Below, one piece after another: positions 53,781-62,964 of a stretch of 64,000 nt of DNA. Every line of letters starts with the position of its first letter. The stretch's first letter is position 1. The translations under genes and the position numbers were made by a program. The stretch is from Halostagnicola sp. A56. Its GTDB lineage: Archaea; Halobacteriota; Halobacteria; Halobacteriales; Natrialbaceae. The notes under the pieces were generated by a model that was given only the letters and a program-made list of their open reading frames with translations, was not told the DNA's origin and made no database searches. The stretch covers positions 358,562-422,561 of the forward strand of contig NZ_JMIP02000017.1 in assembly GCF_000691505.1 (NCBI RefSeq). Direction: 5' to 3'.

Positions 53781-55579
53781 CGGGCACACCGAACGAATCA
53801 ACGCTGTGGGCGCGCATTCTCGTCGACGAGTTAGCAGCGGGCGGGCTCGAGGCGGTCTGTATCGCGCCCGGAAGCCGATCGACGCCGCTAACGGTCGCGT
53901 TCGCCCGCCACCCCGATATCGAGGTCTTCTCGCATCTGGACGAGCGCTCGGCGGCGTTTTTCGCACTCGGTCGGAGCCGGCGAACGGGTGAACCGACCGC
54001 GCTCGTCTGTACCTCTGGGACGGCGGCGGCGAACTTCCACCCGGCGGTTATCGAGGCGAACCAGGCCAGAGTACCGCTGCTCGTGCTGACGGCGGATCGA
54101 CCGCCGGAACTGCGCGATAGCGGGGCGAACCAGACCGTCGATCAGGTCAAACTCTACGGCGATGCGGTTCGGTGGGACGCTGAACTTCCCGAACCCAGAG
54201 CCGAGCAGCGACGCGCGCGGTCGCTTCGCACGACGGCGGCTCGAGCGCTCTCGAAGGTGAGCGGAACGCCAGCGGGGCCGGTGCACCTGAACTGTCCGTT
54301 CCAGAAACCCCTCGAGCCGACCGAGGTCTCGGAGCCGATCCCTGAATCCTTCGCCGAGACGCCGGCCGGAAGCGGTCGAGACGGCCCGTACGTCCGAACG
54401 GCTCAGGGGCGAATGGCACCCTCGACCGAGGCCCGTCGGCTGATCGCGCGGGAACTCGAGACCGCAGCGCGGCCGCTGGTCGTCGCCGGCCCGGCTGATC
54501 CAGTGAGCTTCTCGAGCGACGACGCTCGCGGTGTCGACCCGGAGGCGGTCGCTCGACTCGCGCGGGCGGTCGACGCTCCCGTGCTCGCGGATCCGCTCTC
54601 TGTGCTTCGGTTCGGTTCGCACCTCGAGGACTCCGGCGACGACCCGCCCGTCTGCGGCGGCTACGATACGTACGTAAAGACGCTTCCGACACCGGACGTC
54701 GTCCTCCGGTTCGGCGCGTCGCCGACGTCAAAGCCGCTGCGGCAGTATCTGGCCGACAGTTCGGCCCGGCAGTTCCTCGTCGATCCCGCCGCGGAGTGGA
54801 GAGAAGCCACGTTCGCCGCGACCGATCTGATCGGCGCGGAACCGGCGGCAGTCTTCGATGGGGTACTCGAGGAACTCGCGGATGGCACCGGCCGAGAAAC
54901 GACCGACGAAACGTGGCCCGAGCGGTTCGCGGCCGCGGAGCGAACGCACTGGCGAGTTCACGGCGGACCGGTGGACCGAGGGAGCGAGACGGCCGAACCG
55001 CTCGAGGGCTCGGTTCTCGCGACAGTTTTCGCCGACGCGCCGGATTCGACCTCGATTTTCGTCTCGAACAGCATGCCGATCCGGGACGCGGACCGGTTCG
55101 GGCGGCCGCGGGCAGCGGCGCTGACGGTGCTCGCGAACCGCGGCGCGAGCGGGATCGACGGCATCACCAGCACGGCGCTGGGCGCGAGCAGTGCGACCGA
55201 GGACCCGCTGGTGCTCGTGACCGGCGATCTGGCGTTCTATCACGATTCGAACGGGTTGCTCGCGATCGACCGCTGTGACGTGGACGCCACCATCGTCGTC
55301 CTCGACAACGACGGCGGCGGCATCTTCCACATGCTGCCGATCGAGGCGTTCGACCCCCCATTCACCGACCAGTTCAAGACACCCCACGGCCTCGAGTTCG
55401 AGTCGCTGGGCGAACTCTACGGTCTCGAGTTCGAGACCGTCGACCCCGAGAACTTCGCGGCTCGATACCGGGAGTCGGTCCGAAGCGAGGGCACACAGGT
55501 ACTCCACCTCGAGTTCGACGCGGAGGCGAGTCATCGCCGACGCGAAGCGCTCGCGGAGCGCGTTCGCGAGCGTTTGTAG
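53777..55579 (+). CDS. menD: SEPHCHC synthase MenD
   Basis: A 600-residue ThDP enzyme joining isochorismate, 2-oxoglutarate and loss of CO2. Family motifs: CIAPGSRSTPLTVAFARHPD (PYR domain with the substrate-binding Ser-Arg), LDERSAAFFALG with the catalytic Glu, LVCTSGTAAANFHPAVIEA, and the cofactor segment VTGDLAFYHDSNGLLAI. ATG 53777 gives MTGTPNESTLWARIL. It is the second step of the pathway. Confidence 0.95.
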   Translation: MTGTPNESTLWARILVDELAAGGLEAVCIAPGSRSTPLTVAFARHPDIEVFSHLDERSAAFFALGRSRRTGEPTALVCTSGTAAANFHPAVIEANQARVPLLVLTADRPPELRDSGANQTVDQVKLYGDAVRWDAELPEPRAEQRRARSLRTTAARALSKVSGTPAGPVHLNCPFQKPLEPTEVSEPIPESFAETPAGSGRDGPYVRTAQGRMAPSTEARRLIARELETAARPLVVAGPADPVSFSSDDARGVDPEAVARLARAVDAPVLADPLSVLRFGSHLEDSGDDPPVCGGYDTYVKTLPTPDVVLRFGASPTSKPLRQYLADSSARQFLVDPAAEWREATFAATDLIGAEPAAVFDGVLEELADGTGRETTDETWPERFAAAERTHWRVHGGPVDRGSETAEPLEGSVLATVFADAPDSTSIFVSNSMPIRDADRFGRPRAAALTVLANRGASGIDGITSTALGASSATEDPLVLVTGDLAFYHDSNGLLAIDRCDVDATIVVLDNDGGGIFHMLPIEAFDPPFTDQFKTPHGLEFESLGELYGLEFETVDPENFAARYRESVRSEGTQVLHLEFDAEASHRRREALAERVRERL

Positions 55580-55714
55580 CCAGCGCGGGCGTACGGGTCT
55601 GTGTTAGTTGCAGTCGTATCGTGGATTCATCTCGCGTTCGTTTTGTCGAATGCTACTGTACGCCGCACTCTGTACCGCGTAAAAATATATGTGGCTGTAA
55701 TAACATTATGTCGT

Positions 55715-55945
55715 ATGGCCTCACCCCGAACGGCGATTTCCGAAACCTGGGACGAACAGGGGAAGGTGGGTATGGCACTGATTTGCGGCGCTTCTGCTGG
55801 AATCGGTGGGTTGGCTGCGAATGTCGTCGTTCCACACTTCGTCGCGTCGACAGCCGCACAAGCTATACTCGGCGGGCTTATCGCAGGCGGTGCCGTGCTC
55901 GCCGGGGTCGCGATTTTCACGCTCTTTTATCAGATGGTCCGGTAG
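55715..55945 (+). CDS. Small two-helix membrane protein inside the men cluster
   Basis: A 76-residue protein beginning MASPRTAISETWDEQGKVGM. Two Gly/Ala-rich hydrophobic helices follow: ALICGASAGIGGLAANVVVP and AAQAILGGLIAGGAVLAGVA. An AT-rich AAAAATATAT at 55681-55690 is about 30 nt upstream, so the gene has its own leaderless promoter even though it lies between menD and menB. No family recognised. It could be an unrelated insertion or a membrane partner of the quinone enzymes. Confidence 0.65.
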   Translation: MASPRTAISETWDEQGKVGMALICGASAGIGGLAANVVVPHFVASTAAQAILGGLIAGGAVLAGVAIFTLFYQMVR

Positions 55946-56000
55946 GTCCTCCTACCGGGCGAGCCGAACCTATTTCACCGCGAGCGTCCCAGTTTCTGAC

Positions 56001-56888
56001 ATGGTTTCAGACCACTTCGACCCCGAGCGGTGGGAACCGATCGAGGAGTTCGACTTCCGCGATCTCACCTACCATCGGGCGGTCGACTCCGGAACCGTCC
56101 GGATCGCGTTCGACCGTCCCGAAGTCCGCAACGCGTTTCGACCCGGAACCGTCGACGAACTCTACGATGCGCTCCAACACGCCAAACGCCAGACCGACGT
56201 CGGTTGTATTCTGTTGACCGGGAACGGCCCCTCCCCCGAAGACGGCGGCTGGGCGTTCTGTTCGGGCGGCGACCAGACGATTCGGGGCGAGGACGGCTAC
56301 CAGTACGAGGGCGATGAGGAACGCGCCTCAGAGCAGGGCCGCCTGCACATTCTCGAGGTCCAGCGACTCATCCGGCATATTCCGAAGGTCGTGGTCTGCG
56401 TGGTCCCCGGCTGGGCCGTCGGCGGCGGGCACTCCCTGCACGTCGTCTGCGACCTCACGCTGGCCAGCGAGGAACACGCGAAGTTTCTGCAGACCGATCC
56501 CGACGTGGCGAGCTACGACGCCGGGTTCGGCTCGGCCTACCTCGCGAAACAGATCGGTCAGAAGAAGGCTCGAGAGGTCTTCTTCCTCGGGAAAACATAC
56601 TCCGCTGAAGAGGCCGAAGACATGGGAATGGTCAACGAAGTCGTCCCACACGACGAGCTAGAGGAGACGGCCCTCGAGTGGGGCGAGCGCATCAACGCGA
56701 AGAGTCCGACGGCGATGCGGATGCTCAAGTACGGCTTCAACATGGCCGACGACGGGCTGGTCGGCCAGCAGGTCTTCGCCGGCGAAGCGACTCGGCTCGG
56801 CTACATGACCGACGAGGCCGAGGAGGGACGCGACGCGTTCGTCGAGGGGCGAGAGCCGGACTTTTCGGAGTTCCCCTGGCAGTACTAA
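56001..56888 (+). CDS. menB: 1,4-dihydroxy-2-naphthoyl-CoA synthase MenB
   Basis: A 295-residue crotonase-fold enzyme that cyclises OSB-CoA. Signature features: DRPEVRNAFRPGTVDELYDA, WAFCSGGDQTIRG (with the Gly-rich oxyanion-forming segment), VVPGWAVGGGHSLHVVCDLT, and DAGFGSAYLAKQIGQKKARE. The terminal DFSEFPWQY is conserved in MenB. ATG 56001 gives MVSDHFDPERW. Fifth-step enzyme, upstream of menA. Confidence 0.95.
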   Translation: MVSDHFDPERWEPIEEFDFRDLTYHRAVDSGTVRIAFDRPEVRNAFRPGTVDELYDALQHAKRQTDVGCILLTGNGPSPEDGGWAFCSGGDQTIRGEDGYQYEGDEERASEQGRLHILEVQRLIRHIPKVVVCVVPGWAVGGGHSLHVVCDLTLASEEHAKFLQTDPDVASYDAGFGSAYLAKQIGQKKAREVFFLGKTYSAEEAEDMGMVNEVVPHDELEETALEWGERINAKSPTAMRMLKYGFNMADDGLVGQQVFAGEATRLGYMTDEAEEGRDAFVEGREPDFSEFPWQY

Positions 56889-57021
56889 GCGGGCGGAGCC
56901 GTCCGGAACCGCCTAAAACTGAGCCATCCATCTTCCTCCGCGCGCGTCGATCGACGAGCGCCGGTCGAACGTTCGACCGCAATGCCAACGTTGACACTTC
57001 CTGAAGTGGGACACTCGAGTA

Positions 57022-57960
57022 ATGAGTACGGCAGCGGTTTCGCGGACGAAAGCCTGGGTGATGGCCGCGCGGCCCCAAACGTTGCCAGCGGCCGCAGCAC
57101 CGGTGATCGTGGGCGTCGGCCTCGCACTCGAGGCGGGCGTCTTCGAGCCACTTCCGGCGCTGTTGGCCTTCGTGGGGGCGGCGCTGATCCAGGTGGGGAC
57201 GAACTTCGCGAACGACTACTACGACGCCAAGAAGGGGGCGGATACCGACGACCGCGAGGGCTTTACTCGAGTGACCCAGTCGGGGCTCATCGAGCCGGAT
57301 GAAGTCAAATTCGCGACGGTCGTGACGTTCGCGCTCGCGATTCTCGTCGGAACGTATCTGGTCTTCGTCGGCGGCCTTCCGATCCTCGTCGTCGGCCTCG
57401 TGAGCGTCTTCTGCGGCTGGGCGTACACGGGCGGTCCCTACCCGCTCGGCTACCACGGGCTCGGGGATCTGTTCGTCTTCGTCTTCTTCGGCGTCGTCGC
57501 CGTGATGGGGACGTTCTACGTGCAGGCGGCGAAGTACCATGCGGATTCGCTGACGATGTCGATACCGGCCGAGACGGTCACGATGACCGCCTTTATCGCA
57601 AGTTTGCCGGTCGCCTGCCTTTCGACGGCGATCCTCGTGGTCAACAACGTTCGAGACCGAGAAACGGACCGCGAGACGGGCAAGTACACTCTCGCGGTCC
57701 GGCTCGGCTACGGCTGGAGTCGCGTCGAGTTCGTCGCGCTGCTGGCCGTCGCCTTCGCGATTCCGATCTGGTTCTGGCTCGCGGCGGATTTCGGACCGGC
57801 GGTCTTGCTGCCGCTGTTGACGGTTCCCTACGCCGCGATGATAACGCAGACGATGCTCACGCGAACCGACGGAAAGGCGCTCAATCCGGCGCTCGAGAAC
57901 ACGGGCAAACTGCTTACGATCTTCTCGATCCTCTTCGCGGCGGGGCTGGTGCTCGGATGA
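57022..57960 (+). CDS. menA: 1,4-dihydroxy-2-naphthoate polyprenyltransferase MenA
   Basis: A 312-residue UbiA-superfamily membrane prenyltransferase. The two Asp-rich motifs are visible: [20 protein letters not shown] and [20 protein letters not shown]. About eight transmembrane segments separate them. It attaches the isoprenoid chain to DHNA. The stop overlaps the menC start (ATGA). Confidence 0.94.
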   Translation: MSTAAVSRTKAWVMAARPQTLPAAAAPVIVGVGLALEAGVFEPLPALLAFVGAALIQVGTNFANDYYDAKKGADTDDREGFTRVTQSGLIEPDEVKFATVVTFALAILVGTYLVFVGGLPILVVGLVSVFCGWAYTGGPYPLGYHGLGDLFVFVFFGVVAVMGTFYVQAAKYHADSLTMSIPAETVTMTAFIASLPVACLSTAILVVNNVRDRETDRETGKYTLAVRLGYGWSRVEFVALLAVAFAIPIWFWLAADFGPAVLLPLLTVPYAAMITQTMLTRTDGKALNPALENTGKLLTIFSILFAAGLVLG

Positions 57961-59000
57961 CCCCGACCCTCTCGCTTCGGCGCTTTTCGCTCCCGCTCGA
58001 GTCGCCGCTCGAGACCGCTCACGGACGGATCGACGAGCGCGAGGGCTTCCTCGTGAAGCTGACCGACGGCGACGCGGTCGGCTACGGCGAGGCGACCCCG
58101 CTCCCGGGATGGACGGAGTCGCTCGGGGCGTGCGAAGACGCCCTCGAGCGGGCGAAAGCGACGATCTCCGAGGCAGGACTGAACGAGGCGATCGAGGAAG
58201 TCGACGACTGCGTGGCGGCTCGGCACGGCCTGACGCTCGCGGTCGCAGATCTCAAATCCGCTCGAGAGGCGACGCCGCTGTACCAGTACCTCAGTGACGA
58301 CGCGCTCGTCGGTCGGGTCCCGGTCAACACGACGATCGGGGACGGAACGCCGGAAGAGACCGCCGATGCTGTCGAGTCCGCTGTTTCCCGCGGCTTCGAC
58401 TGCTGTAAACTCAAAGTCGGCGTCCGCTCGGTCGAGGCCGATGTCGAACGCGTTCGGCGCGCTCGAGACGCCATCGGGTCGGATATCGAACTTCGAGCCG
58501 ACGCGAACGGCGCGTGGACGGTCGAGGAAGCCGAGTCCGCGATCGACGGGTTCGCCGACTACGGCGTTTCGATCCTCGAGCAGCCCCTTCCAGCTGGCGC
58601 GCTCTCCGGACACGCGGCGCTGCGCGGCCGGGGCGTCGATATCGCGCTCGACGAGGGGCTACTCGAGCACGGCGTCGACGCGATCTGCGAGGCCGGCGCG
58701 GCCGACGCGATCGTCCTGAAGCCGATGGCGTTAGGGGGGCTCGACGTGGCCCAGCAGATCACCGCGTGGGTTCAGCAACTCGAGATAACCCCCATCGTGA
58801 CGACGACGATCGACGCCGTCGTCGCCCGGACGGGTGCCGTTCACCTCGCCGCGTCGGTGCCGGACTTGCCGGCCTGCGGGCTCGCGACGGGCGAGTTGCT
58901 CGCCGAGGATCTGGCTCGCGATCCCGTCCTCTTCGAGAACGGATCGGCGGTCGTCCCGCAGGCGAAGGGTCTTGGGGTTTCGGGCCTCTGGTCTGGCTAA
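57957..59000 (+). CDS. menC: o-Succinylbenzoate synthase MenC
   Basis: A 347-residue enolase-superfamily dehydratase. The Lys catalysts appear in CCKLKVGVRS, the metal ligands in LRADANGAW and ALDEGLLEH, and the second Lys segment VLKPMALGGLDVA. The N-terminal capping domain includes GYGEATPLPGW. It produces OSB from SHCHC. Its stop TAA shares the A with menE's ATG. Confidence 0.94.
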   Translation: MTPTLSLRRFSLPLESPLETAHGRIDEREGFLVKLTDGDAVGYGEATPLPGWTESLGACEDALERAKATISEAGLNEAIEEVDDCVAARHGLTLAVADLKSAREATPLYQYLSDDALVGRVPVNTTIGDGTPEETADAVESAVSRGFDCCKLKVGVRSVEADVERVRRARDAIGSDIELRADANGAWTVEEAESAIDGFADYGVSILEQPLPAGALSGHAALRGRGVDIALDEGLLEHGVDAICEAGAADAIVLKPMALGGLDVAQQITAWVQQLEITPIVTTTIDAVVARTGAVHLAASVPDLPACGLATGELLAEDLARDPVLFENGSAVVPQAKGLGVSGLWSG

Positions 59001-60580
59001 TGCGTTCGCCCGCCGACTGGCCGACGAGGGATCTGTTGACACATCGCCGAGAAACGTCTCCCGAGAGGACCGCCGTGATCGACGTCGAGACTGACGAACG
59101 CTGGAGCTACCGCGAGTTCGACCGCCGCGTCGATCGGCTCGCGAGCGCGCTCGAGTCCGCTCTCGAAACGAGGCGTCTCGAGAGTTCCGACGACGACGCT
59201 GGTGCATCATCGGACCGCATCGCCGTACTGATGGAGACTCGCCCCGCGTTCGCGAGCCTCGTTTTCGCCGCGATGCGAACCGGCCGCGTCCTCGTGCCGC
59301 TGAACGTTCGGGAAACGCCGTCCGAACTGGCGTCGAAGCTCGAGCGGACGGAACCCGACGCCGTGCTCTGTGAAGCCGAGACGGAATCGCTGGCGGCCTC
59401 AAGTGCGGATCGACCGATCTTCTCCGTCGACGAGCCGTCCGATTCGACGCCGGAGACGGTTCGCTCGCTCTCTCATGAGGAGGGCGGGGCCGCGGCGGTT
59501 CCCGACCCGGTTTCGCTCAAGCGCGACGACCCGTTTTTGCTCCTGTTCACGTCCGGGACCTCCGGCGAGCCCAAGGGGGTTCGGCTGACGGTCGGGAACC
59601 TCCTCGCGAGCGCGACCGCGTCGGCGTTCCGACTCGGGGTCCTCCCCTCGGACCGCTGGCTCTGCTGTCTGCCAATGTATCACATGGGCGGGCTTGCACC
59701 CGTCGTTCGGTCGGCGCTCTACGGAACGGCGCTCGTTATTCAGCGCGAATTCGATCCGGTGGAAACCGCTCGAGTCGTCGAGGAGTATGATATCACCGGC
59801 GTCTCGCTCGTCCCGACGATGCTCACGCGCATGCTCGAGGCGGGCTGGGGCGAGCGCGATTCGCTCCGGTTCGTCCTGCTCGGCGGCGCGCCGGCCTCGA
59901 GCGAGTTGCTCGAACGGGCACGCGAGGCCGGCGTTCCCGCCTACCCGACCTACGGGATGACCGAAACCGCGTCCCAGATCTCGACGGCGACGCCCGAACA
60001 GGCGCGCTCGCACGAGGGGACCGTCGGCCAGCCGCTCGTCGTGACCGACGTGACCGTCGTCGACGACGATGGAACGCCGCTCGCGCCCGGCGAGTCCGGA
60101 GAAATCGTCGTGTCCGGGCCGACGGTGACACCGGGCTATCTCGATGCAGCCCACACCGACGCCGCGTTCGGAGCCCACGGACTCCACACAGGCGATATCG
60201 GCTATCGCGACCGGGAGGGCCGACTCTGGGTGCTGAACCGGCGGAGCGACCGCATCGTAACCGGCGGAGAGAACGTCGATCCCGGCGAGGTCGTAGACGT
60301 TCTTCGAGCCCATCCGCAGGTCGACGAAACCGCCGTCGTCGGCCTCTCAGACCCGGAGTGGGGCGAGCGGGTCGGCGCGCTCGTCGTCCCGACCGAACCG
60401 GCTGCGGTGACGGCTGACGACCTGCTCGAGTTCTGTAGCGGCCGATTGGCAGGGTTTAAGCAGCCAAAGACGATCGGCTTCGCGGACGAACTCCCGCGGA
60501 CGGCCTCGGGGACCGTCGACCGCGAGGCCGTTCGGCGTCTCCTTCGAGACGAGGGGACGGACGCGTCGTCCCTCGAGTAG
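59000..60580 (+). CDS. menE: o-Succinylbenzoyl-CoA ligase MenE
   Basis: A 526-residue acyl-adenylate ligase. The P-loop-like motif [14 protein letters not shown], the A5 motif [12 protein letters not shown], and [18 protein letters not shown] with [19 protein letters not shown] are diagnostic. The C-terminal Lys in [14 protein letters not shown] is shifted to Thr/Val at the usual PKTxxGK position, which deserves a check, though MenE proteins vary here. ATG 59000 gives [12 protein letters not shown]. Confidence 0.92.
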   Translation: MRSPADWPTRDLLTHRRETSPERTAVIDVETDERWSYREFDRRVDRLASALESALETRRLESSDDDAGASSDRIAVLMETRPAFASLVFAAMRTGRVLVPLNVRETPSELASKLERTEPDAVLCEAETESLAASSADRPIFSVDEPSDSTPETVRSLSHEEGGAAAVPDPVSLKRDDPFLLLFTSGTSGEPKGVRLTVGNLLASATASAFRLGVLPSDRWLCCLPMYHMGGLAPVVRSALYGTALVIQREFDPVETARVVEEYDITGVSLVPTMLTRMLEAGWGERDSLRFVLLGGAPASSELLERAREAGVPAYPTYGMTETASQISTATPEQARSHEGTVGQPLVVTDVTVVDDDGTPLAPGESGEIVVSGPTVTPGYLDAAHTDAAFGAHGLHTGDIGYRDREGRLWVLNRRSDRIVTGGENVDPGEVVDVLRAHPQVDETAVVGLSDPEWGERVGALVVPTEPAAVTADDLLEFCSGRLAGFKQPKTIGFADELPRTASGTVDREAVRRLLRDEGTDASSLE

Positions 60581-60637
60581 CCGCTTCGGCCGCCGGTTAG
60601 GGAGCAACATATAGGGTGCGAAGACGTATCTGCGCTC

Positions 60638-61414
60638 GTGTGTACGCTGACACTCGCCTGGCAGGTCTTCGACGACGCGCCCGTCGCCGTCGCGGCGAAC
60701 AGGGACGAAGCCCTCGAGCGGCCCTCGACTCCGCCCGACGTCTATCGCGAGGAGCCGCTGGTGATCGCCCCGCGGGATACCGACGCCGGCGGGACCTGGA
60801 TCGGGTACAACGAGCACGGCGTCGTCGCCGGGATCACGAACCGCTGGACCGACGCGGAGCTGGCCGGCGACCGATCTCGAGGACTGCTGGTCGGGGACGT
60901 GCTCGCTGCCGAATCGGCGACCGAAGCGGCGCGGACGATCGAGGCGACGACAGACGAGCACGAGTACGACGGGTTCAACCTCGTCGTCGCCGACGCCGAG
61001 CGAGCGTTCTGTGACACGTGGGACGGCCGACTCGAGCGCCACGAGTTCGAACCGGGCGTCCACGTCGTTGTCAACGTCGCCGTCGACGAGGTCGTCGACG
61101 TACCGCCGGCCCGCCCGGACGCGGCTCGAGCGCAGGCGGCCAATGCGCGAGCGGTTCGCGAGGAACTCGCGGTGGACTCGACAGAATCCGTCGACGAGTG
61201 GCTCGAGCGCGCCGGCGACGTACTGGGCGATCACGAGTACGGCGTCTGCATCCACCGGGACGGGTTCGGCACGCGGTCGTCCTCGATCATCGCCCTCGGC
61301 AGGTCGCCGAGCTATCGGTTCGCGGACGGGCCGCCGTGTCGAACACCCTACGAGGACGTGTCCCTCGACCGTGAGAGAAACAGCCCCAGCGGCGACCGCG
61401 AAGGCCACATTTAA
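60638..61414 (+). CDS. NRDE/TANGO2-family Ntn-hydrolase-like protein
   Basis: A 258-residue protein starting at GTG with MCTLTLAWQVF; the Cys2 occupies the position of an Ntn nucleophile. The NRDE signature is in VAANRDEALERPSTPPDVY, followed by GGTWIGYNEHGVVAGITNRW. Eukaryotic TANGO2 is involved in haem and lipid handling; the haloarchaeal role is unknown. It follows the men cluster by 57 bp and may be expressed with it. Confidence 0.85.
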   Translation: MCTLTLAWQVFDDAPVAVAANRDEALERPSTPPDVYREEPLVIAPRDTDAGGTWIGYNEHGVVAGITNRWTDAELAGDRSRGLLVGDVLAAESATEAARTIEATTDEHEYDGFNLVVADAERAFCDTWDGRLERHEFEPGVHVVVNVAVDEVVDVPPARPDAARAQAANARAVREELAVDSTESVDEWLERAGDVLGDHEYGVCIHRDGFGTRSSSIIALGRSPSYRFADGPPCRTPYEDVSLDRERNSPSGDREGHI

Positions 61415-61416
61415 GC
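61411..61416 (+). promoter_or_regulatory. TATA-like box at the winged-helix gene
   Basis: TTTAAG lies at the end of the NRDE gene, about 25 nt before the ATGs at 61433 and 61440 and about 75 nt before the GTG I prefer as start. Confidence 0.35.
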
Positions 61417-61489
61417 GCCTCGCCCACCGTCTATGTGGTATGCGCGACCATTCGTCTGTAGCCAAGAGCACGCTCGCGAGGTGGGCACT

Positions 61490-61840
61490 GTGAGCGTCTC
61501 GAGCGCCGAAGCCGAACTCTCCGCGGACGAACGGGCGGGACTCGAACTCGTCAGGGAGACGGGCGGGATTCACCAGAGCGACTTCTGGAAGGAACTGGAT
61601 GTCTCCTCGCGGAAGGGAAGCCGGATCATCGAATCGCTCGTCGAAAAGGAACTCGTCGATCGCGAGGATACGGTGTACAACGGGCACAACACCTACTACA
61701 TCACGCCGACCGCTCGAGATCTGGACTTCCGACTCCTGATGGCCGGCGACATGCTCTCGCCGTTCATCGGCGAGGAGGAGGTCGACCCCAACAGCGACGC
61801 CTTCTCGCAGTGGATCATGAACCTCGCGTACCAGGACTGA
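61490..61840 (+). CDS. Winged-helix DNA-binding protein
   Basis: From GTG 61490 a 116-residue protein: VSVSSAEAELSADERAGLEL, then the HTH core (IHQSDFWKELDVSSRKGSRI) and the wing (ESLVEKELVDREDTVYNGHN). A C-terminal helical region (LDFRLLMAGDMLSPFIGEEE) may dimerise. GAGGTG at 61478-61483 provides a ribosome-binding site seven bases before the GTG, which is why I prefer it over ATG 61433, whose extra residues (MWYARPFVCSQEH) look uncharacteristic. MarR/Lrp-like one-domain regulator; target unknown. Confidence 0.8.
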   Translation: MSVSSAEAELSADERAGLELVRETGGIHQSDFWKELDVSSRKGSRIIESLVEKELVDREDTVYNGHNTYYITPTARDLDFRLLMAGDMLSPFIGEEEVDPNSDAFSQWIMNLAYQD

Positions 61841-62256
61841 CGCGAGCGTTTCTTTCAGCGCCGCCGACTATCGATAGCTGGTAGCCGCGTCTGTTTCTCG
61901 AGATGGAAGTCAACGCCGTCGACGAAGCTCACCCGTTCAGCCACTTCTGAATCGGCGATCCGGAGTGCAGCGAGGTACCACCAGTCCAACAAAGCCACGT
62001 GCGGTGGCGCGCGCTCAGAAGCGGGTCGCTATCTGCGACCCGCGATCGAAAGCCGTGCGAGGGATGAGCGCAAGCGCGGAGCGTTTGCGCGAATCGGTTG
62101 GGGAGGGTGTGGAAATCATAGTTGCCAGCAGTAGTAGTGTTCTCGAGCATCCCAGCGACTGTACTCTACGAGTCGGTTGCATCCCTGCACGTTTCGTGCA
62201 CACATTATTCCTACCCAGAAACAGTAGTTATATGACACTACAGGTCATTGCAGCAA
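61841..62256. other. Intergenic stretch with two strong hairpins
   Basis: No convincing gene. Two stable stem-loops sit 24 bp apart: GCGGGTCGC/GCGACCCGC with a 5-nt loop at 62021-62043 (perfect 9 bp), and GCGCAAGCGC/GCGTTTGCGC with a 3-nt loop at 62068-62090 (10 bp including one G-U). The second is followed by GAATCGGTTGGGGAGGGTGT, a string I associate with repeated haloarchaeal intergenic sequence. A TATA-like TTATATG is at 62228-62234. Confidence 0.5.
62228..62234 (+). promoter_or_regulatory. TATA box of the structured RNA candidate
   Basis: TTATATG is preceded by purine-rich AGAAACAGTAG (possible BRE) and predicts transcription starting near 62255-62258, exactly where the structured sequence begins. 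Confidence 0.5.
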
Positions 62257-62340
62257 ATGGAAGCCATACACTCCACGGCAAGGGGGCGTTTTGCATTGAA
62301 ATGCCCCGGGTGGTTACAGCACCCGAGACGTGGCTTCCAA
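62257..62340 (+). ncRNA. Structured small RNA candidate
   Basis: A closing stem GGAAGCCA (62259-62266) pairs with TGGCTTCC (62331-62338). Inside, GGGGCGTTT (62282-62290) pairs with AAATGCCCC (62299-62306, read with one base overlap) and GGGTG/CACCC (62308-62312 and 62319-62323) forms a second hairpin with a 7-nt loop GTTACAG. The layout is a three-way or multi-hairpin RNA of about 85 nt. A 35-codon frame also starts at ATG 62257 (MEAIHSTARGRFALKC and so on), but its composition is basic and not haloarchaeal, so I favour RNA. It is not a tRNA; an H/ACA-type guide or a small regulatory RNA are options. Confidence 0.5.
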
Positions 62341-62485
62341 CCCGATGAAGGATGGTTGCCATGATTGGCTTACTTCTCCGCGGGCTTAAACACCCCGTCC
62401 GACAGACGAATCGCAGTCGACTACCGCCAGTCTCGTTGTCCGTCCCGTTAACTCGGACTACCGCACTCGAGGGTGAGCGTAAACT

Positions 62486-62824
62486 ATGACGACATCGACG
62501 AACAGTCTGGTCCTCGAGATCGTCCGCACGCTCGAGAACGAGGGCGTCCCTCGAGACGCCTACCAACTCGGCCGAGAAATCGATCCCGAAGCGCTCGCGC
62601 GACTGCTCGAGTCCGCCGACAGTGCGATCGAGGTTCGCCTCGAGGTACAGGGCGTCTCGCTCGCCGTGACAAACCGCGGCGTCTGGGTGACCGACGACCC
62701 GCCGTCGTCCCCGCCCGAGTGCCCGCGATGTGGACGCCCGGTCACCACCGTCATCCAACTCGTCCCGACCCACCGCACCGCCTACCCCTGTGGCTGTCCG
62801 GTCGAGGGCGAGTCCCTCGAGTAA
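62486..62824 (+). CDS. Small protein with C-terminal zinc ribbon
   Basis: A 112-residue protein. Residues 1-75 form an alpha/beta domain (LVLEIVRTLENEGVPRDAYQ, IEVRLEVQGVSLAVTNRGVW) that resembles the halobacterial output-type fold. Residues 80-108 contain CPRCGRPV and CGCPV, a zinc-ribbon pair. ATG 62486 gives MTTSTNSLVLEIV. Function unknown; it lies between the RNA candidate and the broken gatA. Confidence 0.72.
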   Translation: MTTSTNSLVLEIVRTLENEGVPRDAYQLGREIDPEALARLLESADSAIEVRLEVQGVSLAVTNRGVWVTDDPPSSPPECPRCGRPVTTVIQLVPTHRTAYPCGCPVEGESLE

Positions 62825-62964
62825 GGGTATCGCTCGAGTAGCGAACATCTCTCGAGCGGGGCTCGCCACCAAGTGGGATCGTCTCCGAGTGGGGTCGTCG
62901 TCAAGCGGTGAACGATCGATAGTAAGAGATCGCAACTCGAATCGTGGTCGCTCGGTCGACGCGC

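Noticed and set aside
62257..62362. 35-codon leaderless ORF starting MEAIHSTARGRF
   Set aside because: Start spacing to the TATA box is good, but composition is basic and the sequence is better explained by RNA stems.
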